From a bacterium (GTDB lineage Bacteria > Bacillota > Clostridia > Lachnospirales > Lachnospiraceae), in contig JAQYOU010000169.1 of assembly GCA_028727105.1 (NCBI GenBank), positions 1 to 54,220 on the forward strand: a DNA stretch of 54,220 nt, written 5' to 3'. The notes below the pieces were generated by a model that was given only the letters and a program-made list of their open reading frames with translations, was not told where the DNA came from and ran no database searches. The number at the start of each line of letters is the position of its first letter. Position 1 is the stretch's first letter. A program made the translations under genes and the position numbers. Shown piece by piece: positions 40,591 through 48,969 of the stretch.

Positions 40591-41214
40591 ATGAACGAAA
40601 AGAAAAAAATCTGGACCACACAAACGCTGATCACAACGGCCATGCTTGCCGCGCTGGCAGGTGTACTGATGTCATTGGAGATTTCCATTCCGATGATGCC
40701 GCCCTTTTACAAGGTGGATTTCTCGGATATGCCCTCTCTGATCGCCCTGTTTTTGATGGGACCGGTTCCCGCTGTCTGCGTGGAGGTTATTAAGATCCTC
40801 ATCAAGCTCATAACCATCGGAACAAGCTCTGCGTTTGTGGGTGATCTTGCAAACCTGATCGCTATCGTTATGTATATTTTCCCGCTGTGGTTTATCTACA
40901 AAAAAATGGGCAAGACAAGAAAAGCAGGCATCACTGCCATGCTCATAAGTGTTCCGCTGCGTGTTGCATTTGCATGCTTCTGCAACGCATGTATCACATT
41001 ACCGCTTTATGCAAAGGCAATGGAAATGCCGCTTGACGGTGTGATCCAGATCGTGGCTGCGGTGAATCCTTCCATCCATGATCTGACAAGCTTTATCGTG
41101 CTGGCGACCATTCCCTTTAATATCTTAAAGATCGGTATCAACTATCTGGTAGGTTACTTCTTATATGATCGCCTGACCAGGATCAGCTTTGTAAGACAGG
41201 AGATCATGTCATGA
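40591..41214 (+). CDS. ribU: Riboflavin ECF transporter substrate-binding protein RibU
   Basis: A 207-residue membrane protein with about six helices that imports riboflavin using the shared ECF module. TAMLAALAGVLMSLEISIP (about 16-34), PPFYKVDFSDMPSLIALFLMGP (about 37-58), the A/S-rich GTSSAFVGDLANLIA (about 77-91) and the LRVAFACFCN region (about 120-129) fit the family. It is directly controlled by the FMN riboswitch and overlaps the next gene by 4 bases (ATGA). Confidence 0.93.
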   Translation: MNEKKKIWTTQTLITTAMLAALAGVLMSLEISIPMMPPFYKVDFSDMPSLIALFLMGPVPAVCVEVIKILIKLITIGTSSAFVGDLANLIAIVMYIFPLWFIYKKMGKTRKAGITAMLISVPLRVAFACFCNACITLPLYAKAMEMPLDGVIQIVAAVNPSIHDLTSFIVLATIPFNILKIGINYLVGYFLYDRLTRISFVRQEIMS

Positions 41215-42005
41215 TCAGAAAATACAGAGATTTGACCAGGCTTGAGATGGAAGCCGTTGATAAAAAAGAAACCATTGTTTTGATCCCCCTGGGGGCGTTG
41301 GAGCAGCATGGCAATCAGGCGCCTCTTGGCACCGACGACATTATCGCGGAAGCAATGTGTGAGCATCTGACTGAGGCGCTGGAAGAGGCTGGTGAACCGG
41401 ATTTTCCCATGCTGATCTTCCCGGTCATTCCGGTGGGGCTTAGCACGGAGCACAAAAATTTCTGCGGTTCCATTACCATGCGGCCGGACACCTATTACCA
41501 CATGCTGTATGACATTGCCGCCAGTCTTGCACATCACGGATTTGAAAAGCTGGCATTTCTTGTATGTCACGGCGGAAATGCTCCGATCGTACAGGTGCTC
41601 AGCAGGGAATTGCGCAGTGAATTGGGAATTTCTCCTTTCATTTTGTCTTCCGGTGCATTTTCGCATCCGGATGTGAGGGCAACGATCTCCGAGGGGAATA
41701 TCTGGGATTTTCATGGCGGAGAGATGGAGACATCCATGGTCATGGCTGTTGACGAAAGCCTCGTGAAGCTGGAGACCAGCGAACCCGGAATTCCACAGGC
41801 ATTCGCTGAAAACAAAGCGCTGCTTCCCTATGGCAGCGTATCCATCGGATGGGTGTCTGAGGACTGGAAAACAAGAGACGGAAAGCCGATTGGCATTGGA
41901 GGCGACCCTTCCGGTGCCACCGCAGAAAAGGGACGGATCATCCTGCGCACAAGCGCAAGAGAACTCGTGCCGGGATTGCTGGAAATCAGAAATTGGAAAA
42001 ATTGA
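41211..42005 (+). CDS. Creatininase-family amidohydrolase in the ribU operon
   Basis: A 264-residue metal hydrolase of the creatininase family. Expected metal ligands are all present: Glu and His in GALEQHGNQAPLGTDD (about 29-44) with the Asp at its end, His in CHGGNAP (about 121-127) and Glu in FHGGEMETSM (about 166-175). Family members cleave cyclic or open amides; one branch (ArfB) deformylates a riboflavin precursor in archaea and another (MftE) works on mycofactocin. Coupling to ribU under an FMN riboswitch suggests it opens or trims a riboflavin-related compound, perhaps for salvage. This is inference from context. Confidence 0.88.
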   Translation: MIRKYRDLTRLEMEAVDKKETIVLIPLGALEQHGNQAPLGTDDIIAEAMCEHLTEALEEAGEPDFPMLIFPVIPVGLSTEHKNFCGSITMRPDTYYHMLYDIAASLAHHGFEKLAFLVCHGGNAPIVQVLSRELRSELGISPFILSSGAFSHPDVRATISEGNIWDFHGGEMETSMVMAVDESLVKLETSEPGIPQAFAENKALLPYGSVSIGWVSEDWKTRDGKPIGIGGDPSGATAEKGRIILRTSARELVPGLLEIRNWKN

Positions 42006-42033
42006 TATCCTCTCTGCAAAGGCAGATAACATG

Positions 42034-42063
42034 AAAAAACGATCGCTTGCGCGATCGTTTTTT
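42034..42063 (+). terminator. Terminator of the ribU operon
   Basis: A 13-bp stem AAAAAACGATCGC/GCGATCGTTTTTT (42034-42046 with 42051-42063) and a 4-base loop. Confidence 0.9.
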
Positions 42064-42253
42064 CGAGGAGTTTAGTTATGAAAATGTTACATCTATATAG
42101 GGAATTGTTGCTTCAGCATCTCTGCTGATGGTTATACTATAACCGGAAATTGTGTATTATATGTGACGAGTTTCTAAAAGAATTATAAAAAACATTAATT
42201 TCACCTAAATATTTTATGAAATTCCCCACTTGCCCATGCATGATAAAGCCATC

Positions 42254-42282
42254 TTGCCCGCGGAAACGGGCTGTGCTATACT
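42254..42282 (+). promoter_or_regulatory. Promoter of the HD-GYP gene
   Basis: TTGCCC (42254-42259), 17 bases, TATACT (42277-42282). The spacer contains a GCCCG/CGGGC inverted repeat. The 190 bases upstream (42065-42253) are AT-rich and show no gene. Confidence 0.7.
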
Positions 42283-42318
42283 AGTAACAAGTGTTTTTTA
42301 CAGAAGGAGGATTTTTTG

Positions 42319-43410
42319 GTGATCCACAGAAAGTTTATGCGCACCAGGCAGTTAAAGCCGGGCATGCGTGTTGATCATCCGGTGACCGACCGCCTTGGAC
42401 GGGTTCTGATCGCACGCGGTGCGACACTGGATGAATATGTTATTGAATCCATGCTCAAGATGGGCATTATGAGCATTTACATACAGGAGATCACGGACGA
42501 TGATGAAGACGGATCGATATCTGCTGCTGCCCAGAAAAACATTGAGCGGCTGCGTACCGATGACCGTGCAAAGGTCAGCCTCTCGGACAGTGTACGCGAA
42601 CGGGTTGCGGAAGGTATCCAATATGTTTACAACAACACCGATGACCCCGCTCTCGTTGAGGCTACCACAAATATCGCAGACAGTCTGATGACGGCCATTC
42701 AGGAAAACGATGCCATGGCGATCGATATCAGTGCTTTAAAAACAAGTGATGAATACACCTTCAAGCACAGTGTGGACGTGGCGACCATCTCCATGATCGT
42801 CGCCAAGAAAATGGGCATGACCGACACGGAGATCCGCGAGATTGGCATGGCCGGCCTGCTGCACGATGTAGGAAAGACAAAGATCCCGCCGGAAATCTTA
42901 AACAAGCCCGCCAGGCTCGATGATGCAGAATTTGAGATCATGCGTCAGCATTCCGTATACAGCTACCGCATCATACAAAATAACGCGGCGCTGTCCGACG
43001 AAGTAAAGCTTGCGGTACTCCAGCACCACGAAAAGATCAACGGTACCGGCTATCCCATGGGGGTTTCCTCAGAAAAGATCACCCCCTACGCCAAAGTTTT
43101 GGCCGTCGCAGATATCTACGATGCCCTTGTCACGGAGCGCCCTTACAAATCCGCCTTCTCCCAGCGCGAGGCTGTGGAGATGATCATGTCCATGACCCAG
43201 GAGCTGGATCTGTATGCTATGGAAAGCTTCCTGCAAAGCATGATCCTTTATCCGGTGGATTCCATCGTGGAACTGAGCAACGGCGAAAAAGCAAAGGTCG
43301 TCAAGAACAGCCCCTACTATATCCTCCGTCCCACTGTTGTCGGACTGACCTCCGGCAAGGTCTACGATCTGGGCGAGGATCTTGGCTGCGCCAGCATCAT
43401 CATCTTGTAA
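42319..43410 (+). CDS. HD-GYP domain phosphodiesterase
   Basis: About 363 residues from a GTG at 42319 (AAGGAGG 8 bases before it). Residues 1-130 are an unrecognised N-terminal region beginning FMRTRQLKPGMRV, as in stand-alone HD-GYP proteins of Clostridia. The HD-GYP domain (about 140-300) shows KHSVDVATISMIVAKKMG, GLLHDVGKTKIP with the HD pair (about 179-190), HHEKINGTGYP with the GYP (about 234-244) and ADIYDALVTERPYK. It should hydrolyse cyclic di-GMP or a related cyclic dinucleotide in the cytoplasm. No GGDEF partner is in the window. Confidence 0.9.
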   Translation: MIHRKFMRTRQLKPGMRVDHPVTDRLGRVLIARGATLDEYVIESMLKMGIMSIYIQEITDDDEDGSISAAAQKNIERLRTDDRAKVSLSDSVRERVAEGIQYVYNNTDDPALVEATTNIADSLMTAIQENDAMAIDISALKTSDEYTFKHSVDVATISMIVAKKMGMTDTEIREIGMAGLLHDVGKTKIPPEILNKPARLDDAEFEIMRQHSVYSYRIIQNNAALSDEVKLAVLQHHEKINGTGYPMGVSSEKITPYAKVLAVADIYDALVTERPYKSAFSQREAVEMIMSMTQELDLYAMESFLQSMILYPVDSIVELSNGEKAKVVKNSPYYILRPTVVGLTSGKVYDLGEDLGCASIIIL

Positions 43411-43418
43411 ATACCAAC

Positions 43419-43461
43419 GAAAAAAGCGCCTTTTCCACAGCTTGCATGTGAAAAAGGCGCT
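43419..43461. terminator. Bidirectional terminator between HD-GYP and nhaC
   Basis: Arms AGCGCCTTTT and AAAAGGCGCT (43425-43434 with 43452-43461) plus an inner CAC/GTG, with an A run on the left that gives a TTTTTT tail for the minus-strand nhaC transcript. Confidence 0.8.
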
Positions 43462-43478
43462 CTCTGTTTATTCGATAT

Positions 43479-45098
43479 TTAATCCATATTCTGGGAATGT
43501 ACATTCTTTAATAGGAACAGCACTGCCAGCATCAAAATGATAGCGATAGGCAGGCAGATCCATGCGTTCTGAACAAATCCTGCGATGATGTAGGATACAA
43601 AGGATACTGCTGCTGCAATAATCGCATAGGGAAGCTGTGTAGACACATGATTGACATGGTTACACTGTGCACCCGCAGATGCCATGATCGTTGTATCGGA
43701 AATCGGTGAGCAGTGGTCGCCGCAAACCGCACCTGCCATACATGCAGAGATGGAAATGATCATCAGCGTGTGGTTGGTGTTCTGGAAAACTGCTACAACG
43801 ATCGGGATCAGGATACCGAAGGTTCCCCAGCTGGTTCCGGTAGCAAATGCCAGGAAGCAGCCGATCAGGAATACAACAGCCGGGAGGAAGCTCATCAGGC
43901 TGCCTGCACTGCTCTGTACCACACCTGCGACAAAATCCTTTGCACCGAGAGAATCGGTCATAGCCTTCAGTGTCCATGCGAACGTCAGGATCAGGATCGC
44001 AGGAACCATTGCCTTAAATCCGTCAGCCAGACAGTCCATACACTCCTTGAATTTCAGTACCTTTCTGAACAGGTATAATGCAACCGTGATCAGCAGTCCG
44101 AAAAAGCTGCCGAGCGCCAGACCAACAGAAGCATCACTGTTTGAAAATGCAGAAACAAAGCTCTCACCGGAGAAGAAACCGCCGGTATAGATCATTCCGA
44201 TCACACAGCAGGCAACCAGACAGATGATCGGGATCACAAGATCCAGCACGGTTCCTTTGGAATCCGGCTTCTCTTCCGCCTGAATGTTCGCATAAGGACG
44301 ATCCGGTGTGGTATACAGATCTCCATTCTTTGCATTTGACTCATGGGTCGCCATAGAGCCAAATTCCACCTTTAACAGAACCATACCAACCATCATAACG
44401 ATCGTCAGGATCGCATAGAAGTTATACGGGATCGCGCTGACAAACAGTGCCAGTCCGTCTTCGCCCTCAACAAAGCCGCTGACTGCAGCTGCCCAGGATG
44501 AGATCGGTGCAATGATACAGACCGGTGCTGCCGTGGCATCGATCAGGTATGCCAGCTTCGCACGGGAAACATTGTGCTTGTCCGTAACCGGGCGCATGAC
44601 GCTGCCCACGGTCAGACAGTTAAAATAGTCATCGATAAAGATCAGCACACCAAGCAGGATCGTTGCCAGCTGTGCGCCCACACGGCTCTTGATATGCTCG
44701 CCGGCCCAGCGTCCGAAGGCTGCGGAACCGCCCGCCTTGTTCATCAGTGCCACCATCGTTCCAAGCAGCACCAAAAAGATCAGGATACCCATATTATAAG
44801 CATCCGTCAGCACGGCGATCAGTCCACCGTTAAAGGTATGTAACACTGCTCCTTCAAAGTTAAAATTGGAGTACAGCAGCGCTCCTACGACAATTCCTAC
44901 AAAAAGTGAGCTGTAAACCTCTTTTGTAATGAGCGCCAGAGCAATTGCCACGATGGGCGGCAATAATGCCCACATGGTGGCATAAACAGCGGGAAGAGCC
45001 TCGCCTTCCTCTGCCGCACGCACGATCGTCGGTGCGATCGCACACATCAGCGCAAAGACAGAGAGAAAGCCGATGATTTTTCGTTTGTTCTCTTTCAT
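43479..45098 (-). CDS. NhaC-family Na+/H+ antiporter
   Basis: A 539-residue membrane protein with about twelve helices. The first 28 residues (MKENKRKIIGFLSVFALMCA, then a VRAA site) look like a signal peptide, an addition seen in some Clostridia members. Motifs: GTMVALMNKAGGSAAFGRW (about 113-131), FIDDYFNCLTVGSVMRPV (about 155-172), and SWGTFGILIPIV and GDHCSPISDTTIMASAGAQC near the C-terminus (about 429-480), which are the family's ion-binding regions. It exchanges sodium for protons or, in the MleN branch, malate for lactate; which applies here is open. Confidence 0.88.
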   Translation of the reverse strand: MKENKRKIIGFLSVFALMCAIAPTIVRAAEEGEALPAVYATMWALLPPIVAIALALITKEVYSSLFVGIVVGALLYSNFNFEGAVLHTFNGGLIAVLTDAYNMGILIFLVLLGTMVALMNKAGGSAAFGRWAGEHIKSRVGAQLATILLGVLIFIDDYFNCLTVGSVMRPVTDKHNVSRAKLAYLIDATAAPVCIIAPISSWAAAVSGFVEGEDGLALFVSAIPYNFYAILTIVMMVGMVLLKVEFGSMATHESNAKNGDLYTTPDRPYANIQAEEKPDSKGTVLDLVIPIICLVACCVIGMIYTGGFFSGESFVSAFSNSDASVGLALGSFFGLLITVALYLFRKVLKFKECMDCLADGFKAMVPAILILTFAWTLKAMTDSLGAKDFVAGVVQSSAGSLMSFLPAVVFLIGCFLAFATGTSWGTFGILIPIVVAVFQNTNHTLMIISISACMAGAVCGDHCSPISDTTIMASAGAQCNHVNHVSTQLPYAIIAAAVSFVSYIIAGFVQNAWICLPIAIILMLAVLFLLKNVHSQNMD

Positions 45099-45234
45099 AC
45101 ATATTCTCCTTTACCTATAGATGTAAGCTTCTGCGGCGCTTTATTCCGTTACCGTCGCAAAACCTTTTTCTATTATATATCAAAAAGAGACAAAAATCTA
45201 CTTTTCATTCTTTCTTTTTTGGTAAAAAAGCACA

Positions 45235-46050
45235 TCAGCAGCCACTTTTTTCCTGAGTTTCCGCCAACATACGTTTCAGCTGCGCAACCACAGACCCTTC
45301 CGTGACATCGCCGAGTACATGCTTTGCCACCTGCTTCACTTCTTCTCTTGCATTTTCCACGGCAAAGCTCTCCTCTGCCCGCATGAGCATGGGAATATCA
45401 TTTCCGTTATCGCCAAAGGCAGCTGTCTCTGCGCATGTTACGCCCAGCTTCTCCTGAATGTGGGCCAGCGCATTTCCCTTACTGATCCCTGGCATCATGA
45501 TGTCCACCCAGCGCTCTCCTGCCAATGCAATGCTGACGCGATCACCAAGCTTCTGTTTCAGCGGCTCCGCCACCTCCGCAGCATCTTTTGCATAGGTATA
45601 AAGTGCTACCTTGATCAACGGTTCCTCAACGGACAGCAGATCATCCACCACGCGGATGTTCATCTTGTAGCCCTCGCGGACCCACTTCACATATTTCGGG
45701 TCATTCCGGTCCGTATAAGTACCGCGGGCTGCAGATGCCATCACCCACGCATCCGGTACGCGATGTGCCAGCTCCACCACTTCTTCCAAGAGCTCTCTGG
45801 GGAATCCGTTGCAGTACAGCTCTTTCCCGGCCTTTGCCACATAGCCGCCATTGTCTGAGATCACAGTGATCTCCTTCTCCATGCACCCGAAAACGCTCAT
45901 CACGCTCTCATAATTCCGGCCGCTGGCCGCCACAAAGGTCACGCCGCAGTCCTGCAGTCTGCGGATCACCTCATAGATATCCGGATCAATGTCCGGGGTT
46001 CCCTCCGGAAGGAGTGTTCCATCCAGATCTGATGCGATCAATTTTATCAT
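45235..46050 (-). CDS. Cof-type HAD-IIB phosphatase
   Basis: A 271-residue cytoplasmic sugar-phosphate phosphatase. HAD motifs: ASDLDGTLLPEG with the nucleophile Asp (about 7-18), VAASGRNYESV (about 36-46), the Lys in GISKGNALAHI (about 190-200) and FGDNGNDIPML with the Mg-binding Asp (about 211-221). The cap is the IIB type between motifs II and III. Substrate unknown. The stop-to-start distance to the guanine deaminase gene upstream is 54 bases, so they may share a transcript. Confidence 0.9.
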   Translation of the reverse strand: MIKLIASDLDGTLLPEGTPDIDPDIYEVIRRLQDCGVTFVAASGRNYESVMSVFGCMEKEITVISDNGGYVAKAGKELYCNGFPRELLEEVVELAHRVPDAWVMASAARGTYTDRNDPKYVKWVREGYKMNIRVVDDLLSVEEPLIKVALYTYAKDAAEVAEPLKQKLGDRVSIALAGERWVDIMMPGISKGNALAHIQEKLGVTCAETAAFGDNGNDIPMLMRAEESFAVENAREEVKQVAKHVLGDVTEGSVVAQLKRMLAETQEKSGC

Positions 46051-46104
46051 CTTTTTCTTCCTCTTATACTTATGATTGATTTCAATTGCATGGAAAAACC
46101 AGCT

Positions 46105-46560
46105 CTAATAGCTGGTCTTCTCTGCCATATCCTGATAATCCCGGTACAGTTTTCTGCACTCTGCCCGGTCCAGTTCCTGAACCATCTGCGCCTTTTTCTC
46201 CTCGGTGAACTCATAAAACACCTTGTCACGGAAACCGATCTCCTCCGTATCTGCAATGTTGCAGCCATAGTAGACCCGATCGATATTCGCCCACAGGATC
46301 GCACCCATGCACATGGGACAGGGCTCTCCTGTCGTATACAGTTCGCAGCCTGACAGATCAAAGCTGTCCAGCGTTCTGCTGGCCTCATGGATCGCCATGA
46401 TCTCACCGTGGCAGGTGGGGTCCTTGCGCTTTACGACCTCGTTATGCCCCTTCCCGATGATCTCACCGTCTTTGACGATGACACAGCCAAAAGGGCCGCC
46501 GTCTCCGGCATGTATCCCATGTTCTGCTTCCTCAATCGCTGCCTTCATATAGCTGTTCAT
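46105..46560 (-). CDS. Guanine deaminase-type nucleoside/base deaminase
   Basis: A 151-residue zinc deaminase of the cytidine-deaminase fold. The zinc site is CHGEIMAI (His and catalytic Glu, about 49-56) plus PCPMCMGAI (two Cys, about 79-87). FGCVIVKDGEIIGKGHNEV (about 24-42) and the C-terminal ending KTSY match the domain-swapped Bacillus GuaD type. It turns guanine into xanthine. It differs from TadA (which has HAE). The start overlaps the end of the YgjV-like gene by 29 bases. Confidence 0.88.
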   Translation of the reverse strand: MNSYMKAAIEEAEHGIHAGDGGPFGCVIVKDGEIIGKGHNEVVKRKDPTCHGEIMAIHEASRTLDSFDLSGCELYTTGEPCPMCMGAILWANIDRVYYGCNIADTEEIGFRDKVFYEFTEEKKAQMVQELDRAECRKLYRDYQDMAEKTSY

Positions 46561-47065
46561 GTAACGTTCTCCTTTGCTTTACCTGAAAAATAGATGCTAG
46601 CGTGATCACTGCGATCACTACCTGCGTCACACCTGAGATCACGTCCCAGATCGCGAAAAAGTAAACTGCCCACAACATGATATTGACAAACAGACTCCAT
46701 TTGATCGCCAGGATCTCCCGTGCATAGTAGTTGCAGATCGTGAGTATGACTGTTGAAAGCACCGGGAGCAGACCGATCAGTCCCTTATTGTTGACCGCTA
46801 TCCCACAGGCTGTCACAAGCACGATGAACAGATACATCATGCGCTTGTCAAACCTCCCCTTCACAAGCAGGACATTTCTTACGGTTGAAACAAGCAGTGT
46901 GGAAATACCGCTCCAGGAGCCAAAGCACGCGGATGACACAACAAGGATCAGATTTTCTGTGACCTGCATACCATATACCTTTTTGGGATCTTTCATCAGA
47001 CATCCGGCCGTAAGCGCCAGCGATGCCAAAAATGAAATCAGGTTACCAAGTAAAATTCGGTTCAT
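46532..47065 (-). CDS. YgjV-family membrane protein
   Basis: About 177 residues from the ATG at 47065 (GGGAG upstream). About six hydrophobic segments: GNLISFLASLALTAGCL, ENLILVVSSACFGSWSGI, MMYLFIVLVTACGI, LLPVLSTVILTI, WSLFVNIMLWAVYFFAIWDVI and VVIAVITLASIF. The FGSWSGISTLLVSTVRN segment (about 49-65) is typical of the YgjV/Imp-YgjV family, whose function is not known. Its end overlaps the deaminase gene, so the two are coupled. Confidence 0.8.
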   Translation of the reverse strand: MNRILLGNLISFLASLALTAGCLMKDPKKVYGMQVTENLILVVSSACFGSWSGISTLLVSTVRNVLLVKGRFDKRMMYLFIVLVTACGIAVNNKGLIGLLPVLSTVILTICNYYAREILAIKWSLFVNIMLWAVYFFAIWDVISGVTQVVIAVITLASIFQVKQRRTLHEQLYEGSD

Positions 47066-47136
47066 TTCTATTTTTCTCCCTTCGAATAGCAATATAACAC
47101 AAATCTTCTATTTTTCAAAAGATTTTTTTGTTTTTC

Positions 47137-47165
47137 TTGCGAGTCGCACTCCGGTCAGGTAAAAT
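47137..47165 (+). promoter_or_regulatory. Promoter of the CbiT/CobL-like gene
   Basis: TTGCGA (47137-47142), 17 bases, TAAAAT (47160-47165). Confidence 0.6.
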
Positions 47166-47229
47166 AGAGGTAATCAGCAACCGGATCTATGACTGTTCCG
47201 GCAAGCATTCGTTTTCGGAGGAAATCAAT

Positions 47230-48132
47230 ATGGATAAACAGATCTTTACAAATGATGTGATCATCAGCTGGCTGCAATACTACTCACAGAACACAACCGT
47301 GGATCTTGAGCACGTGAAGATGATCGATATTACCAAGAAAAATAAAAACGTCATTCCCACCGTGGAAGCACACAAGACAACGATGGTATTTACAAATGCC
47401 GGTGTTGACGATATTTTTTACCGCCTGTGGGATGCAGGTCTCGGCGAATGCGAGGTATGGTACAATGAAGGCTCCAACCCGGAAGGCCCCATCTTACATA
47501 ACTATGTAAAGGAAATGATCAACCGCGGCATCAACGCTTCCGCTGCCATGCTGATCATCAATCCGAAAGCAAGAAACACCGCAAAGATCGGCCTTGCCAA
47601 CGAGCTGTTCCAGCGCGGTTCCATCCATTATGTGGGCAGCGAGATCCGCGCCATCATTTTAAGCAAGATGAACGTGGCCCCTACCGATGACATCTGTGTC
47701 ATCAGCGGCGAGAGTATCGCCATCGAGTCCGCACTGATCGCTGTGGAAGGTTCTGTGACCGCAGTGGAATACAACAAAGCGGATCGTGCAACGATGGAGG
47801 ATAATGTCAGCCACTTCGGTCTGCACAACGTCAATATCATCGAGCATGTGGATGAGCACAGCATGTCCGGCTGCCCGGTTCCTTCCCTTGTCTTTTTGGT
47901 GGCATCTGCCAGCACTGAGCAGGAGCTTTCTTACCTGACCGGACTGAACCCTAACATCAATGTCGTAATCTATACCCTCGACTTCCAGGTTGCGGCTGAA
48001 CTGCCTGCTATGCTGGAAAAATACAGCATCAACGATGTGGAGACCATCCAGGTATCCGTATCCACATTAAGCAGCAATCACTCCTTCAAGCAGCAGCCTG
48101 CGCCGTGGATCATAACCGGACGCGCGAGATAA
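47230..48132 (+). CDS. Orphan CbiE/CbiT (CobL)-like protein with degenerate SAM site
   Basis: A 300-residue protein from the ATG at 47230 (GGAGG 8 bases before). The C-terminal 190 residues follow the precorrin-6Y/8 methyltransferase layout: SEIRAIILSKMNVAPTD (about 138-154), a motif-I position reading ISGESIAIESALIAV, VTAVEYNKADRATMEDNVSHFGLHNVNIIE (about 175-204), and VETIQVSVSTLSSNHSFKQQPAPWIIT near the end. The glycine-rich GSGS of CbiT is replaced by SGES, so SAM binding is doubtful. The N-terminal part is like the end of CbiE. No cobalamin gene is adjacent. It could be a regulator or a retired enzyme. Confidence 0.68.
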   Translation: MDKQIFTNDVIISWLQYYSQNTTVDLEHVKMIDITKKNKNVIPTVEAHKTTMVFTNAGVDDIFYRLWDAGLGECEVWYNEGSNPEGPILHNYVKEMINRGINASAAMLIINPKARNTAKIGLANELFQRGSIHYVGSEIRAIILSKMNVAPTDDICVISGESIAIESALIAVEGSVTAVEYNKADRATMEDNVSHFGLHNVNIIEHVDEHSMSGCPVPSLVFLVASASTEQELSYLTGLNPNINVVIYTLDFQVAAELPAMLEKYSINDVETIQVSVSTLSSNHSFKQQPAPWIITGRAR

Positions 48133-48159
48133 TTCAAACCACTACGTAACGCAGATACA

Positions 48160-48295
48160 GGGCATACGAGCATATATATCCCCAGGCACGCTCTCGCTAC
48201 TTGTCGCTGTCAGTGGTACGTAAGCGACCAAAATACGGTCGCTAAGTACCAGCCGCTCCAAAGTACCTGAATGATATATATGACTACGTATGCCC
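48160..48295 (+). repeat. Structured dispersed element, copy 2
   Basis: Core 48183-48269 matches copy 1. The inner stem here is GCGACC/GGTCGC (48224-48229 with 48237-48242), a compensated change from GTGACC/GGTCAC. Outer arms GGGCATACG (48160-48168) with CGTATGCCC (48287-48295) and CATATATATC (48171-48180) with GATATATATG (48273-48282) are unlike those of copy 1 yet fully paired. It starts 28 bases after the stop of the CbiT-like gene, in the same orientation. Confidence 0.88.
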
Positions 48296-48335
48296 CTTTC
48301 TACTATCTGTATATGATTCACAAACTCTTGCGCAT

Positions 48336-48398
48336 AAAAAACAGGGGGAGTTTCACGCTTTCGCATGTAAGATGCAGCGTGAAACCCCCCTGTTTTTT
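48336..48398. terminator. Bidirectional terminator
   Basis: Long stem AAAAAACAGGGGG...TTTCACGCT paired with AGCGTGAAA...CCCCCTGTTTTTT (48336-48359 with 48376-48398). It ends both the CbiT-like transcript and mscL. Confidence 0.88.
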
Positions 48399-48407
48399 AT
48401 ATATGTT

Positions 48408-48803
48408 CTACTCTACCTCAGAAGTACAGTGCGCACACCGGGTTGCCTTGATCGGGATCTGGCTCAGGCAATACGGACATTCCTTTGTGGTGGGAGCTTG
48501 CGGCTCCTCCTTCTTCTTTCCGAGACTCACAGCCTTATTGACCATGCGCATCAGGCAGAACAGGATGAATGCCATGATGATAAAGTTCACAACCGCTGAC
48601 AGGAAATTGGATGCAAAACCACCGATATCCGTCATCGAATAGCGTGCGCCCTGCGTGATCAGCGATAAGATCGGGTTGATAAAGTTATCGGTCAGTGAGG
48701 TTACGATACCGGAGAAAGCACCTCCGATGATCACACCGACTGCCATGTCCATTACGTTTCCACGCAATGCAAAATCACGAAATTCCTGTAAAAATTTTTT
48801 CAT
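48408..48803 (-). CDS. mscL: Large-conductance mechanosensitive channel MscL
   Basis: A 131-residue pore protein that opens under osmotic downshock. FRDFALRGNVMDMAVGVIIGGAFSGIV (first helix and N-terminal helix, about 7-33) and the second helix near 67-88 (NFLSAVVNFIIMAFILFCLMRM) are typical. The C-terminal tail ends in a small zinc-ribbon, CPYC (about 111-114) and CAHC (about 125-128), in place of the usual charged helix. The addition is common in Clostridia. Its promoter lies at 48881-48909. Confidence 0.95.
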   Translation of the reverse strand: MKKFLQEFRDFALRGNVMDMAVGVIIGGAFSGIVTSLTDNFINPILSLITQGARYSMTDIGGFASNFLSAVVNFIIMAFILFCLMRMVNKAVSLGKKKEEPQAPTTKECPYCLSQIPIKATRCAHCTSEVE

Positions 48804-48880
48804 AGTAATTCATTCCTTTCCTCTTTCAGTAAAAATATCTGATAAACTCCAAGGTACACGCTTGAAGTATCCACTCCTGT

Positions 48881-48909
48881 ATTCTAATATAGCTGCACAG
48901 ATTATTCAA
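48881..48909 (-). promoter_or_regulatory. Promoter of mscL
   Basis: Minus strand: TTGAAT (48909-48904), 17 bases, TAGAAT (48886-48881). Confidence 0.6.
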
Positions 48910-48969
48910 CTTCTTTCACTGATTGATATTTCCATATCACTATAGCAATACCTCTTTACACACGCACTC

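Noticed and set aside
41154-42032. 292-codon minus-strand frame
   Set aside because: It overlaps ribU and the creatininase gene in antisense; both have motif support and riboswitch context.
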